From: Planctomycetota bacterium
GTDB taxonomy: Bacteria > Planctomycetota > Brocadiia > Brocadiales > Bathyanammoxibiaceae
DNA length: 15,156 nt
Direction of reading: 5' to 3'
Assembly (NCBI GenBank): GCA_030598065.1
Contig: JAUVQR010000011.1
Span: 1 to 15,156, forward strand
Every line of letters begins with the position of its first letter. The first letter of the stretch is position 1. This document shows, in pieces, positions 7,346 to 14,530 of the stretch. Both the position numbers and the translations under genes were made by a program. The notes beneath the pieces are model-generated. The model was not told the DNA's origin and did not search any database. It saw nothing but the letters and a program-made list of their open reading frames with translations.

Positions 7346-7697
7346 CGGTCTCCTCTTCGGCCTTTTGTATCTCTTGTATCAGAATCTCGATACTCTGGCG
7401 TTTTTCCAGGATGTGGGCCAGTTTGTCGTACTCCGCCGCCGAGAAGATGAAGGTCATAAACGGGCGTAGGAAGAACATCGCCTGGCTGCCAATGAAATTA
7501 ATCGGCTGGAGGGATTCAAGGAAGAGTCTCGCAGGCGCACCCATCCTCCTCCGTGTTATGATGCGCGCCAGCTTCCTGAGAAGCGCGAGTTCGTCGTCCG
7601 TCAGGCCACCTTTCCCGGCCCTTCCGGTAGAATCTATGGCGAAGGCGTGCCGCAGGGTGTCGCGAAACTCGTCAATCCTTTCCGATAACGTACTCAT
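7329..7697 (-). CDS. Small helical protein, first gene of the GlmL-like module
   Basis: I do not recognise a named family. From ATG 7697 the protein has 122 residues and appears all-helical. It has a charged N-terminal half (SERIDEFRDTLRHAF, then DDELALLRKLARIITRRRMG), a hydrophobic amphipathic centre (about 65-92, PINFIGSQAMFFLRPFMTF) and a C-terminal helix rich in Glu/Lys/Gln. The centre could sit at the membrane surface. A GTG at 7715 would add six residues, but it lies inside the spacer of the predicted promoter and lacks a ribosome binding site, so I prefer the ATG. The gene overlaps the GlmL-like start by 17 bases, implying coupled translation. It may be a partner that links the ATPase to the membrane; this is inferred only from position. 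Confidence 0.8.
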   Translation of the reverse strand: MSTLSERIDEFRDTLRHAFAIDSTGRAGKGGLTDDELALLRKLARIITRRRMGAPARLFLESLQPINFIGSQAMFFLRPFMTFIFSAAEYDKLAHILEKRQSIEILIQEIQKAEEETDGQDH

Positions 7698-7705
7698 GGG
7701 GCAAG

Positions 7706-7734
7706 ATGTTACCACGAAAGACGTTACAAGTCAA
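7706..7734 (-). promoter_or_regulatory. Promoter of the GlmL-like membrane operon
   Basis: On the minus strand TTGACT (7734-7729) and TAACAT (7711-7706) are separated by 17 bases, close to the sigma-70 consensus. The expected transcription start, about 7 bases further, falls at 7697-7700, on or next to the ATG of the first gene, which has no ribosome binding site. The transcript is therefore predicted to be leaderless or nearly so. Confidence 0.6.
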
Positions 7735-7819
7735 AAGCAATTAACGCATCCTCATTCTGTAGCGGCGGGTCTCTCTATCTAGGGAGGGGATTGGAAGGGC
7801 CATCCGGCCTATACAGTTG

Positions 7820-7879
7820 TTGTAGTTGCCCATTTATGGGGCGTTTAAAATGGAGGCTCGATAAATCGAGCGACTACAA
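7820..7879. repeat. Paired-hairpin repeat element
   Basis: Outer inverted ends TTGTAGTTG (7820-7828) and CGACTACAA (7871-7879) differ by one base. Inside are CCCAT-TT-ATGGG (7829-7840) and GCTCGAT-AA-ATCGAGC (7856-7871). It lies just after the trpE stop. A related element follows at 9509-9558. It could act as a bidirectional terminator or mRNA-end stabiliser, but no U-run follows the stems directly. Confidence 0.7.
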
Positions 7880-7885
7880 AGAAGG

Positions 7886-9376
7886 CTACAGGTTCTCGGC
7901 CGTAAAAATGGTTAGTAAGAGTCCCAGTGCCTTGCTTTCTGTCTCTTTAAACTCCCTTTCGGGGACGGAGTCGGCCACTATGCCGGCCCCCGCCTGGACG
8001 TAGGCGGTCTTGCCCTTCAATACGATGGTCCGGATGGTTATGCACGTGTCCATATTGCCGGAGAAGTCTATGTAGCCCACCGCCCCGCCATAGGGTCCGC
8101 GGCGGGTGGATTCAAGTTCTTCTATGATTTCCATCGCCCTTACCTTGGGCGCGCCCGATAGCGTACCGGCCGGGAGACAGGCCCTGAGTGTGTCAAAGAC
8201 GGTCTTGTCGGGCCTCAGCCTGCCCGTAACGGACGAGGTGATGTGTATGACGTGGGAGTACCGCTCGATAATCATCCGGTCCTCCAGATGCACGCTGCCG
8301 TACTCCGATACCCTTCCCACGTCGTTCCTGCCCAGGTCTACAAGCATTATGTGTTCTGCGCGCTCCTTGGGGTCGTTTATCAGTTCCTCTGCCAGCCGCC
8401 TGTCTTCCTCTTCCGACTCACCCCTCTTCCTGGTCCCTGCTATCGGCCTTACGGTGACCTTGCCCTTGTCTACCTTGACCATCACCTCCGGGGAGGAGCC
8501 GATTAGTTTCACCTCGCCAAGGTCGAGGTAGAACATGTATGGCGAGGGGTTTATCACCCTCAGCGCGCGGTACATGTCCAGCGGCTCGGCCTCTGTCTCT
8601 AGCCCAAACCTCTGTGAGAGCACGACCTGAAATATGTCTCCGGCCCTTATGTATTCCTTGCACCTGTCTACCGCCTTAAGGAAATCATCCTTTTTAAAAT
8701 TGGACGCTATCTTTCTTGAAATAGTTTTTTCTGTGGCGATGTCCTCACTGGCGGGTTCGACCGGGGTGCGCAGCATGTCCACCATGGCGTCTATTTTACC
8801 TGTCGCGTCCCTGTACGCGCCCTTCATCTGCTTCTCCGTTCCGTCCAGGAAGGCGTTGGCTATGACCTTTATGACCTTGTCCTGGTGGTCAAAGACCAGT
8901 ACGGAGTCGAAGAACATGAACAATATATCGGGTAGTTTCAGGTCGTCTACAGTGTCCCGGGGAAGGTCTTCCGTGTAGCGGACGGTGTCATAGCCGAAAT
9001 ATCCGACCGCCCCCCCGGTGAAATCCTGGAGGTTATCGATCGTCACGGGTGAGAATCTCTCCATCTCCTTCTGTAGCGCGGCAATCGGGTCACGCGTCTC
9101 ACAGGTCTCCTTGTTGCCGTTCCTGACTATCTCCAACCGGTTGCCGTGGCAGCGGAACTCCATAAACGGTTTCGCGCCGATAAATGAATAGCGGGCCATC
9201 TTCTCGCCCCCCGCCGCGCTCTCCAGCAGAAAGACGTGCCCGGCGGCGGATATCTTCTTCAACGCCGACACAGGTGTGAGGGCGTCCGCCAGCAATTGAC
9301 GGTAGACGGGGATGACGTTGCCCTTCCCCGACAGGGCCTTGAATTTTTCATATGATGGATAATATGTCGGTTTCAT
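7886..9376 (-). CDS. trpE: Anthranilate synthase component I
   Basis: Converts chorismate and ammonia to anthranilate, the first committed step of tryptophan synthesis; it normally pairs with a TrpG glutaminase, which is not in this window. From ATG 9376 the protein has 496 residues, the usual TrpE length. Motifs in that numbering: LLES followed by ten residues and Ser (50-64), the tryptophan-feedback site; IAGTR (312-316); DLGRNDVGRV (347-356); LPAGTLSGAPKVRAMEII (401-418); and GAGIVADSVPEREFKETESKA (463-483), all typical of the chorismate-binding domain. A TTG at 9400 would add eight residues; neither start has a clear ribosome binding site, and the ATG gives the normal N-terminus. It has its own promoter and no trp neighbours, so control is likely by feedback inhibition. 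Confidence 0.95.
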   Translation of the reverse strand: MKPTYYPSYEKFKALSGKGNVIPVYRQLLADALTPVSALKKISAAGHVFLLESAAGGEKMARYSFIGAKPFMEFRCHGNRLEIVRNGNKETCETRDPIAALQKEMERFSPVTIDNLQDFTGGAVGYFGYDTVRYTEDLPRDTVDDLKLPDILFMFFDSVLVFDHQDKVIKVIANAFLDGTEKQMKGAYRDATGKIDAMVDMLRTPVEPASEDIATEKTISRKIASNFKKDDFLKAVDRCKEYIRAGDIFQVVLSQRFGLETEAEPLDMYRALRVINPSPYMFYLDLGEVKLIGSSPEVMVKVDKGKVTVRPIAGTRKRGESEEEDRRLAEELINDPKERAEHIMLVDLGRNDVGRVSEYGSVHLEDRMIIERYSHVIHITSSVTGRLRPDKTVFDTLRACLPAGTLSGAPKVRAMEIIEELESTRRGPYGGAVGYIDFSGNMDTCITIRTIVLKGKTAYVQAGAGIVADSVPEREFKETESKALGLLLTIFTAENL

Positions 9377-9425
9377 ATCGGTATCGCGCTTGTTCTGCAA
9401 AGTTGTTTATTCTAAAGAAGTTGCA

Positions 9426-9454
9426 ATTGTAGTCCGCCTCCAGCGTCGTGTCAA
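9426..9454 (-). promoter_or_regulatory. trpE promoter
   Basis: On the minus strand, consensus TTGACA (9454-9449) is followed after 17 bases by TACAAT (9431-9426). The expected start near 9419 gives a leader of about 43 bases to the ATG at 9376. That is too short for a classical trp attenuator with a leader peptide and alternative hairpins, and none is visible. Confidence 0.7.
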
Positions 9455-9508
9455 CAATAAGGGGGGATTGTTCAAGGGGTTGCGGTGGGGTTGTTTGTAT
9501 CACAGCCA

Positions 9509-9558
9509 CCCCATTTATGGGGCATGCATAAATAGCCCAATAGCCTGATAAATCAGGC
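9509..9558. repeat. Paired-hairpin repeat element, second copy
   Basis: Hairpins CCCCAT-TT-ATGGGG (9509-9522) and GCCTGAT-AA-ATCAGGC (9543-9558) repeat the layout of the element at 7820-7879, with the same TTTAT and ATAAA centres. The right flank (GGCAACTAAAG) also matches that copy in part, while the left flank has diverged. It lies between the heptose adenylyltransferase stop and the trpE promoter, and nothing else is evident in that gap. Confidence 0.65.
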
Positions 9559-9617
9559 AACTAAAGATTCTGTAACGTTTAGGTACGGTGTGGCGTGCCG
9601 CACTCAAGCTGACGGCA

Positions 9618-10103
9618 TCAGGGGTTTTGCCTATTTTCTGAGAGCCGTTCCTTGAGTCGGGTGCTGGAGTGGTCCTTCGGGTCGCCCACGATGGCTATCT
9701 CTCCACCGTAGGATAGTACCGTCTCACGCTCCGGGACGTTCTCTCGCGTGTAGTCGGTGCCCTTGGCGTGGACGTCGGGCCTCAGCTTGAGTAGAAGCGC
9801 GTCCGCGCTGGCCTCGGAGAAGCAGGTGACGTAATCGACGTCCCTGAGGGCGGCGACTATCTCCATCCGCTCGCCTTCCGGCATCAACGGGTATTTTGGG
9901 CCTTTTATTTCCTTAACGGAGCTGTCGCTGTTCACGCCCACCACCAGCACGCCGCCCAGCGCCTTGGCCCCGCTCAGACACCTTATGTGGCCCACGTGCA
10001 ATACGTCGAAGCAGCCGTTACATAGTATGACGCGCCTCCCGCCCGCCTTCAGGCCCTCCAGCACGGAGGCGAGTTTCTTGTGGTCTGTTATGACGTCACC
10101 CAT
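9618..10103 (-). CDS. rfaE2: D-glycero-beta-D-manno-heptose 1-phosphate adenylyltransferase
   Basis: Forms ADP-heptose from heptose 1-phosphate and ATP for LPS inner core synthesis, in the cytoplasm. The 161-residue protein matches the C-terminal half of HldE: a nucleotidyltransferase fold with GCFDVLHVGHIRCL (about 25-38, the HxGH signature), GVNSDSSVKEIKGPKYPL (about 57-74), and DYTRENVPE and HSSTRLKERL near the end. The length is normal for a free-standing RfaE2. It follows the kinase gene with an 8-base overlap (ATGGGTGA), so both are translated from one mRNA. The GmhA isomerase and GmhB phosphatase steps are not encoded in the window. Confidence 0.93.
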   Translation of the reverse strand: MGDVITDHKKLASVLEGLKAGGRRVILCNGCFDVLHVGHIRCLSGAKALGGVLVVGVNSDSSVKEIKGPKYPLMPEGERMEIVAALRDVDYVTCFSEASADALLLKLRPDVHAKGTDYTRENVPERETVLSYGGEIAIVGDPKDHSSTRLKERLSENRQNP

Positions 10104-11130
10104 TCCGCTCGCCTATATGTGCGCCTCCGCCTCTAAGGTCCCTTGTTATGATGTCTATCAGTTCCGGGCGGCTTACGGTGGCGGTGCCGTTCTTCATCAC
10201 CACCACGCCGGCGGCGTAGTTGGAGAGCCGCGCCGCCTGCACGTAGCTTGCCCCCGCGTCTATGGCCAGGGCGAGCATGACGGTGACGGTGTCGCCGGCC
10301 CCGGTGACGTCTGTTACCTCGTTGGGGCCGCAGATGGGTATGTTCTCCACGTGGCCGGTCTTTTCAAACAGCGCCATGCCGTAGTTTCCTCGGGTAATAA
10401 CCACCGCCTCTGAGCCAATCGCTTCGAGCAGCTTCTTGCCGGCCCTGAGGACGTCGTCTTCACCGTTTATGTTGATGCCGGAGGCCGCCGCCGCTTCGGT
10501 CTCGTTTGGGGCGACCACCGTTGCGCCGACAACATCGCATATCCTGTTGCGCGTATCCGCCACCACCGTCTTCACTTTGGCGATTTGCAACATCTTGTCC
10601 AGAAGCCGGGGCGTTATCATGTCGTATCCGTAGTCGGATATTATCCACACGTCCACCTTATTATTTACTTCATCAATGTGGTTGAGTATCTTTGTCTCCA
10701 TGGAACCGGGCATCTTCCAGGGGGTTTCTTTATCTATTCGAACTACCTGTCGCTTTGAGGCGTGCGTATCGCCGGCAAGCAGACGCGTCTTTGATATGGT
10801 GCCGCGCTCCTTTGATACGAACAGCCCGGAGACGTCAACGCCTTCGCCGGAGAAATAATCTCTCAGACAGTTACCCTCCTTATCGTCACCCAACAGCCCT
10901 ATCGGGAACACCTTCGCTCCCAGCCTGGAGAGATTATTGACGGTATTGCCCGCGCTTCCCGGCACGACGGTCTCTCCCTCGTATTTCACGATTATGACGG
11001 GCGCCTCTCTCGAGAGCTTAAACGGCCGGCCGTACATATATACGTCGGCCACTATGTCCCCTATCACCGCCACTCTTACACGGGGGATGTTGTCGACTAT
11101 TTCAAGATATTTGTCGAGGTCATCTTTCAC
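10096..11130 (-). CDS. rfaE1: D-glycero-beta-D-manno-heptose-7-phosphate kinase
   Basis: A PfkB/ribokinase-fold sugar kinase equivalent to the N-terminal half of HldE; it phosphorylates heptose 7-phosphate at C1. The 344-residue protein shows VAVIGDIVADVYMYG (about 20-34), PGSAGNTVNNLSRLGAKV (57-74), the substrate-lid region with RLLAGDTHASKRQVVRID, APNETEAAA near 208-216, and the catalytic and anion-hole motif DVTGAGDTV (270-278). The start is GTG with an excellent AAAGGAGGT site 6 bases upstream. It is the first gene of a two-gene operon with rfaE2. The two activities that are fused as HldE in enterobacteria are separate here. Confidence 0.93.
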   Translation of the reverse strand: MKDDLDKYLEIVDNIPRVRVAVIGDIVADVYMYGRPFKLSREAPVIIVKYEGETVVPGSAGNTVNNLSRLGAKVFPIGLLGDDKEGNCLRDYFSGEGVDVSGLFVSKERGTISKTRLLAGDTHASKRQVVRIDKETPWKMPGSMETKILNHIDEVNNKVDVWIISDYGYDMITPRLLDKMLQIAKVKTVVADTRNRICDVVGATVVAPNETEAAAASGININGEDDVLRAGKKLLEAIGSEAVVITRGNYGMALFEKTGHVENIPICGPNEVTDVTGAGDTVTVMLALAIDAGASYVQAARLSNYAAGVVVMKNGTATVSRPELIDIITRDLRGGGAHIGERNG

Positions 11131-11156
11131 CTTGATACCTCCTTTAAGATGGTGTT

Positions 11157-11184
11157 ATTATATGGCTTATACATGCGGTGTCAA
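11157..11184 (-). promoter_or_regulatory. Consensus promoter of the heptose operon
   Basis: On the minus strand the exact sigma-70 boxes TTGACA (11184-11179) and TATAAT (11162-11157) are 16 bases apart. The expected start near 11150 leaves a leader of about 20 bases that holds the AAAGGAGGT ribosome binding site. This is the best promoter in the window. Confidence 0.8.
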
Positions 11185-11189
11185 GGAGA

Positions 11190-11201
11190 GGGCCATGGCC
11201 C
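11190..11201. promoter_or_regulatory. 12-bp palindrome centred between divergent promoters
   Basis: GGGCCATGGCCC is a perfect palindrome. Exactly 5 bases separate it from the -35 box of the heptose operon (ending at 11184) on one side and from the proposed -35 box of lptF (starting at 11207) on the other. The symmetrical position suggests an operator for a dimeric regulator acting on both operons. A chance GC-rich palindrome is possible. Confidence 0.35.
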
Positions 11202-11206
11202 GGGAT

Positions 11207-11235
11207 TTGTTTTGGCCGTGACGAGGAACGATAAT
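11207..11235 (+). promoter_or_regulatory. Probable promoter of the lptF operon
   Basis: TTGTTT (11207-11212) and GATAAT (11230-11235) are 17 bases apart. An alternative pair, TTGGCC (11212-11217) and TAATAT (11235-11240), has the same spacing. Either gives a leader of about 20-25 bases with AGGGGA (11254-11259) as ribosome binding site, 6 bases before the ATG. Confidence 0.5.
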
Positions 11236-11265
11236 AATATGTACGGAGTATTCAGGGGACGATAA

Positions 11266-12867
11266 ATGCAGCTAACCTTGCAGAAATACATACTGAAGGA
11301 ATTCTTCAGGGTCTTCATTCCAACAATAATAGCGTTCGAATTCCTTCTTATCCTGGGACTCACACTGCAGTCCATGCAAAAGGGCGCAAACGTGATGTCC
11401 ATCATCGTCGGGCTTCTCCCGTATTTTGTGTTTTATGCGCTGCCTTACGCGCTGCCGACCGCCCTGCTGGCGGCTACGGTGATAACCTACGGGCGTATGA
11501 GCGGCGACAACGAGATATGGGCAATGCTTACCAGCGGTATTCATCTCAGCACGATCATCATACCCATAGCCATTTTGGGTATTCTGTTCAGCATGGTATC
11601 GGTGGCGATTAACGCGGAACTCTTGCCGAGGTCTTACAAGATGCTCAGGACGGTGAGGGACAGGGCTACAAAGCAGGTAGTGCAGCATCTTGTGTCTTCA
11701 GGCGGCAAGCTGAAAATGGACCCCTACTACATAAACATACAGGAGATAAAGGGGGACATATTCAAGAACATAACCATACTTAAGGCGGATGGGGATCACG
11801 TGACCAACATAATCAGGGCAAAGGAAGGCAGGCTTGACATCGAGCTTGACGATAACGTCATCGTGTGCGCCTTGCACGACGGGGAGTTTGTTAGCATAAG
11901 CGGCACTAAGGCGAGCGATTCGCCGACGGTGATACCTTTTTCGGACACAACTTTTCTCATGCCACTTGGGTTGAGAGAACACAAGACAATGAGAAAATAC
12001 ATGCCCTTCATGAAACTGTTGGAGTACAAGAAGGAGGTTAAACGGGAGATAAGAAAGAGCAGGGACATTCTGGGTGACTTAGGGATTGGGAGAAAGGCGC
12101 TCTACAGGCAAAGGGATGCAATTCAGGTGGAAGCGGACCAGGTGCGGGCCAAGATTGCCCAGGCGTCTGCGCAGGCCGAGAAGGCCAGAGAGGTTATCTC
12201 CCTTCAAAGGGTTAACAGGGTAAATATAAAGAACGATATCCGCATCTCCCAGGATTACATACGCATATCGGAGGAATCCGTGGCTGAACTTGTACTGGCA
12301 AAAGAGATGGTGCAGGCCGGGAAGACAAGTAAGCCGGAAGAGTTGGCGGCCATTGAGCGCAAGATATCTGAAGTCAATAGGACCATAGAGGACGAAACGA
12401 TTCGCATGCTGGAAGCCGAAGAGGCAAAGCAGCTGGCCAGAGAGACTACAGAGAAGGAAGAGGAAAAGCTGGCCAGTCTGGCGGGAGAGATGGAGGTGTT
12501 GTCCAAAGAGTCACGTGGCATAAATGAAAGACTGCAAAAAGCGGCAAGACTCACCCAGGTGGCCGAGCACCAGGAAACAACCCGTGACATAAACGTCGCC
12601 ATACACAAGAGGCTGTCCCCGGGTCTTTCATGTCTGGCATTTGTACTCATCGGCATCCCCGTTGGCATAATGATAAGAATGGGGAACACGGTTATCGGCC
12701 TGTTCATAAGTTTTGGAATTGCCCTGGTGGTATATTACCCCTTGCTTATAGCGGGCGAGTCATTGGCCAGGAAGCAGGGGCTGCCGGCGGCGCCCGCTAT
12801 GTGGGCGGCCAACGTAATCCTGGGTATCATTGCAATCGTCCTGCTCTACAGGCTCTTCAGGAGATAG
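11266..12867 (+). CDS. LptF/LptG-family LPS export permease with coiled-coil insert
   Basis: A YjgP/YjgQ-family protein, the transmembrane part of the LptB2FG transporter that extracts LPS from the inner membrane. Residues 1-120 hold three membrane helices (about 15-35, 45-72 and 93-117) with the family-typical ILKEFFRVF start and GRMSGDNEIWAMLTSGI (76-92). A beta-rich periplasmic domain runs from about 140 to 240. Three C-terminal helices cover about 452-470, 475-495 and 511-530, with LSPGLSCLAFVLIGIPVGI at 450-468. The family is normally about 350-390 residues; this protein has 533 because residues about 250-440 form a long, charged heptad-like coiled coil between the periplasmic domain and helix 4. 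LptF versus LptG cannot be decided, and only one copy is seen. The kinase gene follows directly. Confidence 0.9.
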   Translation: MQLTLQKYILKEFFRVFIPTIIAFEFLLILGLTLQSMQKGANVMSIIVGLLPYFVFYALPYALPTALLAATVITYGRMSGDNEIWAMLTSGIHLSTIIIPIAILGILFSMVSVAINAELLPRSYKMLRTVRDRATKQVVQHLVSSGGKLKMDPYYINIQEIKGDIFKNITILKADGDHVTNIIRAKEGRLDIELDDNVIVCALHDGEFVSISGTKASDSPTVIPFSDTTFLMPLGLREHKTMRKYMPFMKLLEYKKEVKREIRKSRDILGDLGIGRKALYRQRDAIQVEADQVRAKIAQASAQAEKAREVISLQRVNRVNIKNDIRISQDYIRISEESVAELVLAKEMVQAGKTSKPEELAAIERKISEVNRTIEDETIRMLEAEEAKQLARETTEKEEEKLASLAGEMEVLSKESRGINERLQKAARLTQVAEHQETTRDINVAIHKRLSPGLSCLAFVLIGIPVGIMIRMGNTVIGLFISFGIALVVYYPLLIAGESLARKQGLPAAPAMWAANVILGIIAIVLLYRLFRR

Positions 12868-12880
12868 AACCCTACCCGAT

Positions 12881-14530
12881 ATGCAAAAACTCCTCCGAAA
12901 GAACGCCGGCGGTATAACGTGGTACGTCCCGGAGAATGAGGCACACAACATTGGGGACAAACTGGAGGCCCTCGACGACCCCCTCAGCGAGGATATCGCT
13001 ACCGTCCACAAGAAGGGGCGGCGCAAGGTGTTCGCGTCCCTGAGAGTAACTGCCGGCGGCGAAGAGCTGTATCTGAAGGTCTTCCGCTTGACCGGCCTGT
13101 CTCTCAAGCTGAAGCATCTTTTTCTCAGGTCTAAGGCCATGAGAGAGCTTATGACAGGGCTGACCGCAGTCGACAGGGGGGTGCCTGCGGTAGTACCCCT
13201 TGCGGCAGGTGAAAAAAAGCGTATGGGCCTGATAGAGGAGTGCTATGTCCTGCTGAAGAAGATAGACAGCGCCGTTAATCTGAGAGATTTTCTGGGCAGG
13301 GAAGATATTCCGCAGCGGCAAAGGTCAAGAGTGATTGAGTCCCTGGGCAGGCTGGCAAGAAAAAGCCACGAAAACGGCATCTTTCAGACCGATTTTTCCC
13401 TCAACAATTTTCTGCTCAAAGACCCCGGCGACCCGGTGCCCATCATATACATAATCGACTTTGAAAGGACGTACGTACGCGGCCCCCTTTCGAAGGGCAT
13501 GAGGGACTGGACGCTCGCCAAGCTCAATCGCGTTGGGGGGGGCTTCAGCATCACAGATAAACTGCGCTTCCTTATAGAATACGTTAAGGACGACAAACAG
13601 AAGATGGAGAAACCGGCGTTTTCTGCCTGGATAAACGGGCTGGACAGGCAGACACATTGGATATTGAGAAGAGACGCCCTAAGGATACACGGCACCTGCG
13701 TACGAAGCGGTAGGGGCTACAAGTCGTACACAGAGGGTTCGCTCAGGGCTTACTTCCTTAAGGACCATAACGTGGAGGAGCTTAAAGACCTGGCAATGGA
13801 TGCAGGTGCAGGTGTGGGTTACGAAGACGAACCGGCGATGGAGGTATCTGCGCTGACACATGACGGGCAATCCGCTCAATTCAATATCGCCAGGTCACGC
13901 AAGAAGATTGTCAAAGACGGTGTCGAGACGGAGCTTGATATCTATAGATTCATTCCCGGTCGTCAGGGGCCCACAGCCGCCAGGCCGGCAATGGTGGCCT
14001 GGCAGGCCGCCAACGCCCTTATAAAGGCAAACGTTCCGGTAAGCCAGGTCGTAGCCGCTATTGAGACCGGCGAGGGGCCTTCCTACCGGGGACATCTTGT
14101 CGTAAAACGCCCGGCCGGGCTAAAATACCTGGGTATGGCCGTCGGGGAGTCATTGCCAGACCCCGGCAGGACGCGGGCGCTGCTCTGGCACAGCGGAAGA
14201 TTATTGGCCAGGCTCCACAACCACGGCGTGATGTCGGCGCCTGTCTCCGCAGGGGACATTGGCGTCAGGGAATCACCTTCGGGAAGGATGACGCCGTACC
14301 TTATGAGACCGTTCAGGTTTACCATGGACATGACCGGGGACGGCGTGAGTGCCGAGGACAGGCGTTCGGACCTGGAAGGTCTTGAGCTGTTTCTCAGAGG
14401 CTTTTTGGGGAAAGGTGAGGTGGAATTCCTGAGAAGGTCTTACAGGTTACATTCTTCAAACATACCTAGTCATGGAGAAACCCCGTGTTCTTACACACCC
14501 GGCATATGGTCCACGTTCCGTTTTCTTTAG
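12881..14530 (+). CDS. Two-domain LPS (Kdo/WaaP-like) kinase, second domain degenerate
   Basis: The 549-residue protein appears to be two lipopolysaccharide-kinase-type folds in tandem. Domain 1 (about 40-250) has a beta-3 lysine (ELYLKVFR, Lys66), a catalytic loop NGIFQTDFSLNNFLL (Asp171, Asn175/176) and IIDFER (Asp193). The usual His two residues before the catalytic Asp is Gln. Domain 2 (about 280-520) has a similar layout (HLVVKRPAG near 405-413; LLARLHNHGVMSAPVSAGDI near 441-460) but no catalytic Asp-Asn pair, so it looks like a pseudokinase. It probably phosphorylates Kdo or core sugar in the cytoplasm; the second domain may bind or regulate. ATG 12881 is 13 bases after lptF; a TTG at 12830 would overlap lptF and adds an unlikely N-terminus. 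The last 65 bases overlap the convergent radical SAM gene. Confidence 0.8.
   Translation: MQKLLRKNAGGITWYVPENEAHNIGDKLEALDDPLSEDIATVHKKGRRKVFASLRVTAGGEELYLKVFRLTGLSLKLKHLFLRSKAMRELMTGLTAVDRGVPAVVPLAAGEKKRMGLIEECYVLLKKIDSAVNLRDFLGREDIPQRQRSRVIESLGRLARKSHENGIFQTDFSLNNFLLKDPGDPVPIIYIIDFERTYVRGPLSKGMRDWTLAKLNRVGGGFSITDKLRFLIEYVKDDKQKMEKPAFSAWINGLDRQTHWILRRDALRIHGTCVRSGRGYKSYTEGSLRAYFLKDHNVEELKDLAMDAGAGVGYEDEPAMEVSALTHDGQSAQFNIARSRKKIVKDGVETELDIYRFIPGRQGPTAARPAMVAWQAANALIKANVPVSQVVAAIETGEGPSYRGHLVVKRPAGLKYLGMAVGESLPDPGRTRALLWHSGRLLARLHNHGVMSAPVSAGDIGVRESPSGRMTPYLMRPFRFTMDMTGDGVSAEDRRSDLEGLELFLRGFLGKGEVEFLRRSYRLHSSNIPSHGETPCSYTPGIWSTFRFL

Noticed and set aside
6875..7450. Open frame of 191 codons on the plus strand opposite the GlmL-like gene
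   Set aside because: It is antisense to a clear ATPase gene, has low-complexity Gly/Arg/Pro content and shows no recognisable domain.
9377..9425. Tryptophan attenuator or T-box leader before trpE
   Set aside because: The leader is only about 43 bases, with no Trp-codon-rich peptide and no competing hairpins.
9348..9560. Small minus-strand frame of 70 codons upstream of trpE
   Set aside because: It begins in a palindromic repeat, runs through the trpE promoter and overlaps the trpE start; it is a chance frame.
12830..12880. TTG start of the kinase inside lptF
   Set aside because: The extra 17 residues are Ser/Gly-rich and merely the shifted reading of the lptF tail; the ATG at 12881 gives a clean N-terminus.
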